Assembly (NCBI GenBank): GCA_001817055.1
Contig: MHHP01000040.1
Span: 1-14,652 of the forward strand
DNA length: 14,652 nt
Origin: Candidatus Andersenbacteria bacterium RIFCSPHIGHO2_02_FULL_45_11
GTDB taxonomy: Bacteria; Patescibacteriota; Andersenbacteria; UBA10190
Reading direction: 5' to 3'
Positions 13,195 through 14,652 of the stretch are shown here, in pieces. The position numbers were made by a program, and so were the translations under genes. The first letter of the stretch is position 1, and every line of letters begins with the position of its first letter. Below the pieces are notes generated by a model that searched no databases, was not told the DNA's origin, and saw only the letters and a program-made list of their open reading frames with translations.

Positions 13195-13276
13195 ACCAAA
13201 GTGATGCGTGCCTTTTCCAAATAGGCATCGCGTAAAGCCAAAAGTAAACGTGCATGTGCCAAACTGACACACGAGA

Positions 13277-13305
13277 ATCATAGGCTTTCCAATACATTTT
13301 GTCAA
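13277..13305 (-). promoter_or_regulatory. Strong promoter of the 122-aa/39-aa unit
   Basis: On the minus strand TTGACA (13305-13300, perfect), 17-nt spacer, TATGAT (13282-13277, 5/6). Predicted start about 13270, leader about 100 nt. Confidence 0.8.
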
Positions 13306-13317
13306 CAATCATTGACA
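13300..13317. promoter_or_regulatory. Dyad TGTCAA-N6-TTGACA in the divergent promoter region
   Basis: Perfect 6-bp arms around CAATCA. The left arm is the -35 box of the minus promoter; the right arm ends 1 nt before the -35 of the plus promoter. It could be an operator controlling both, or the dyad could arise from overlapping -35-like hexamers. Confidence 0.45.
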
Positions 13318-13318
13318 T

Positions 13319-13347
13319 TTGCATTCCACCACTCTTCGCCGTACAAT
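13319..13347 (+). promoter_or_regulatory. Promoter of the 320-aa gene
   Basis: TTGCAT (13319-13324), 17-nt spacer, TACAAT (13342-13347, 5/6). Predicted start about 13354, leaving a leader of about 75 nt. Confidence 0.65.
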
Positions 13348-13355
13348 GCAAACGC

Positions 13356-13374
13356 TTTCCGAACGGTTCGGAAA
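13356..13374 (+). promoter_or_regulatory. 5' stem-loop in the 320-aa gene leader
   Basis: TTTCCGAA (13356-13363), loop CGG, TTCGGAAA (13367-13374): a perfect 8-bp stem at the predicted transcript start. It may be a stabilising 5' hairpin or a DNA operator. Confidence 0.6.
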
Positions 13375-13427
13375 TGGCACTACAGCTACGTTGCCCTTTG
13401 AAAATTACATAGAAGGAAGCATTAATC

Positions 13428-14390
13428 ATGCACCAGACACCACCCGCCACATTAGAAAAATCCCTCTTGGCACTATTTCAATCAGCGCAACATGACGCAA
13501 AAATCGCAGCTGTTTCGAACCGGGAATTGGCGACACTACTAACCAAGCACCAGGAATCAAGTCCAGATGTTCCGCATACGGAAGATGCTGTTGTACTTGC
13601 GTTCAAGCTGTTCAAAAGCTTGGATCCTGATATCATTAACGGCACCGAAACATTCTTGAGATTTTGGAATCAACAATCCGATAAGCTTGTTGCCGTGCCA
13701 AACCCAATCCTCCCGAACCAATGGCTAGTCGGGATTTACGACGGAGTCGATTTAGCGAAATCCGATAGCTCGTCTGTCGTACTCAAGATCAAAGATAACC
13801 AGGCTGTTGTGATTGATACACGTACTCCCCACCCAAGCATCAGCATCGAGAACCTCAATGACATCGGGACCGATTTTGGATTTACTGTGTATTACGCACA
13901 GAATAACGTGCGAGCTGCGTCTGACAAGATTACGGCTCAGGCGACATATTATCTGTTGGCTCAAAAACATCGCTTGTTCTGTATCGCGGCGTATCTATTG
14001 AACGCCGCAGAGCAAGTACCAAGCGATTTGATGGAAAGGGCAATTGCAGATGCGCTGCAAGCAAGAACAAATCTGCAACAGCTCGAGAGTGACCTCATAT
14101 CTCTTCGGGGCATCTTGCAACTGTATAAAAACCGCCCATCCATCAATCCACAAGGTGCTCGAGAAGAGTTGGCGTACAAAGACATCATGAGAGTTAACGC
14201 CGGCATCGAACATCTGCAAACCGTGTATCCGGAAATCCCACTCCTTGGCCCAGAGCAAACAGATGACGATTCTGATGTACGTCCACTCGACCCAAAGAAC
14301 ACTACTGAAATCGTCGCCGTTCTCGACGAAGACTTTGAAGGCGATCTCAACAAGACCCTTGCAAGCAACAATGTCTCTGTTGTTCCGTAA
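13428..14390 (+). CDS. 320-aa protein of unknown function
   Basis: Begins MHQTPPATLEKSLLALFQSA. SD-like AAGGAAG lies 8 nt before the ATG; a promoter, a 5' stem-loop and a terminator frame the gene. Residues 1-80 look helical; 85-160 form a mixed or beta-rich section (QWLVGIYDGVD..., SSVVLKIKDNQAVVIDTRT, FGFTVYYAQNN); 165-265 is helical with a possible coiled coil near 200-232 (MERAIADALQARTNLQQLE); the last 50 residues are acidic (TDDDSDV, LDEDFEGD) and probably disordered. One Cys (185). No signal peptide, membrane span or enzyme motif seen, so cytoplasmic. I do not recognise a family. The divergent layout with the zinc-finger/Arg-peptide unit suggests joint regulation and possibly one function. 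Confidence 0.85.
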   Translation: MHQTPPATLEKSLLALFQSAQHDAKIAAVSNRELATLLTKHQESSPDVPHTEDAVVLAFKLFKSLDPDIINGTETFLRFWNQQSDKLVAVPNPILPNQWLVGIYDGVDLAKSDSSSVVLKIKDNQAVVIDTRTPHPSISIENLNDIGTDFGFTVYYAQNNVRAASDKITAQATYYLLAQKHRLFCIAAYLLNAAEQVPSDLMERAIADALQARTNLQQLESDLISLRGILQLYKNRPSINPQGAREELAYKDIMRVNAGIEHLQTVYPEIPLLGPEQTDDDSDVRPLDPKNTTEIVAVLDEDFEGDLNKTLASNNVSVVP

Positions 14391-14396
14391 CCCGTT

Positions 14397-14430
14397 CCCC
14401 CAAGCAAGCACTGCTCTGCTTGGGGTTTTT
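14397..14430 (+). terminator. Intrinsic terminator of the 320-aa gene
   Basis: CCCCAAGCA (14398-14406) pairs with TGCTTGGGG (14417-14425), 9 bp, followed by five T. It begins 7 nt after the stop codon. Confidence 0.9.
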
Positions 14431-14432
14431 AT

Positions 14433-14461
14433 TTGCAATAATCAGCATTTTTATTGATACT
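14433..14461 (+). promoter_or_regulatory. tRNA-Lys promoter
   Basis: TTGCAA (14433-14438), 17-nt spacer, GATACT (14456-14461). Predicted start about 14468, 2 nt before the tRNA. The -10 is identical to that of the DUF5678/protease promoter. Confidence 0.65.
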
Positions 14462-14469
14462 AGGCTTAC

Positions 14470-14541
14470 GCACTCATAGCTCAACGGCAGAGCAGTGGCC
14501 TTTTAAGCCAACGGTTGGGGGTTCGAGTCCCTCTGGGTGCA
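14470..14541 (+). tRNA. tRNA-Lys (anticodon TTT)
   Basis: 72 nt folding as a cloverleaf: acceptor GCACTCA/TGGGTGC (one G-U), D arm GCTC-AACGGCA-GAGC, anticodon loop CTTTTAA with anticodon TTT at 14502-14504, variable loop CGGTT, T arm GGGGG-TTCGAGT-CCCTC, discriminator A. It decodes AAA and AAG. The anticodon stem has a G27-A43 mismatch at its outer end. The bases after the discriminator are CCG, so the CCA end is added post-transcriptionally. Confidence 0.95.
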
Positions 14542-14553
14542 CCGCAGAAATTG

Positions 14554-14562
14554 TGGTATACT
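14554..14562 (+). promoter_or_regulatory. Extended -10 promoter for the last gene
   Basis: TGGTATACT is an extended -10 (TG, one base, TATACT at 14557-14562). No good -35 is found, as that position falls in the tRNA 3' end. Predicted start about 14569, leader about 35 nt. Confidence 0.5.
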
Positions 14563-14603
14563 ATGGGTAAGTAAATTTTTTTATTATTCATAACAATATT
14601 CAT

Positions 14604-14652
14604 ATGAACCAATTGCGATTGGGGGCACTGGCGGGAGTAGCGGGCATTGCAA
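14604..14652 (+). CDS. Start of a probable exported or membrane protein, partial
   Basis: MNQLRLGALAGVAGIA runs off the window end: a short N-terminus with one Arg followed by a hydrophobic Ala/Gly-rich stretch, as in a signal peptide or signal anchor. It sits about 35 nt behind an extended -10 promoter; no SD is seen (the leader is A/T-rich). Too short for any family assignment. Confidence 0.55.
   Translation, partial: MNQLRLGALAGVAGIA

Noticed and set aside
13171..13308. Longer 168-aa version of the zinc-finger gene starting at 13308
   Set aside because: A consensus promoter (13277-13305) lies inside this extension and an SD precedes the internal ATG at 13170, so the extra 46 residues are probably untranslated leader.

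Overview
The window looks like a chromosomal contig end from a reduced-genome bacterium of the Candidate Phyla Radiation (Patescibacteria), most probably a Parcubacteria-type lineage. The grounds are: tightly packed operons with 1-14 nt overlaps; an archaeal-type AspRS without the bacterial insertion domain; a shortened GluRS; a THUMP/Trm11-like methyltransferase; many very small membrane proteins; no Shine-Dalgarno (SD) sequence ahead of most housekeeping genes; and scattered copies of a GCCTGCCT..AGGCAGGC palindrome that I associate with Parcubacteria genomes. This placement is inference; no rRNA is present.

Layout. 1-92: near-perfect inverted repeat that folds the 5' end of gltX back on itself (probable contig-end artefact). 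62-3006 (+): gltX, a 30-aa membrane peptide, a secreted coiled-coil M23 peptidase, a 41-aa peptide and a 70-aa two-helix membrane protein, apparently one operon. 3007-3370: gene-free, ending in a composite repeat. 3371-3814 (-): membrane-anchored protein with an Ada-like C-terminal domain, carrying an in-frame palindrome. 3821-6006 (+): THUMP-type methyltransferase, rpmA (L27), RsuA/RluB-type pseudouridine synthase; a half-repeat supplies the last five codons and the stop of the synthase. 6117-6380 (+): free-standing 87-aa gene with its own SD and terminator. 6437-7071 (-): small DUF5678-like protein plus retropepsin-like aspartyl protease, behind a possibly leaderless promoter. 7108-12131 (-): coupled operon aspS, S41 (Ctp) protease, rplI (L9), pyrG, NUDIX.

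The least explained part is 12132-14460. A long intergenic stretch upstream of aspS holds palindromes, hairpins and what I read as a rod-shaped structured RNA of about 160 nt with its own TTGACA-17-TATAGT promoter. Next to it is a compact two-gene unit on the minus strand: a 122-aa protein with a C2HC zinc-finger-like pattern followed 2 nt later by a 39-aa peptide with 12 arginines, bounded by a strong promoter and a long intrinsic terminator. It is divergent from a 320-aa protein of unknown function that has its own promoter, 5' stem-loop and terminator. The two promoters share a TGTCAA-N6-TTGACA dyad. After this come a promoter, tRNA-Lys(TTT) and the start of another gene.

The window seems to use two initiation styles: housekeeping operons with tiny gaps and no SD, and stand-alone units (87 aa; 122+39 aa; 320 aa) with sigma70-like promoters, clear SDs and intrinsic terminators. 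The stand-alone units are the best candidates for undescribed biology here.
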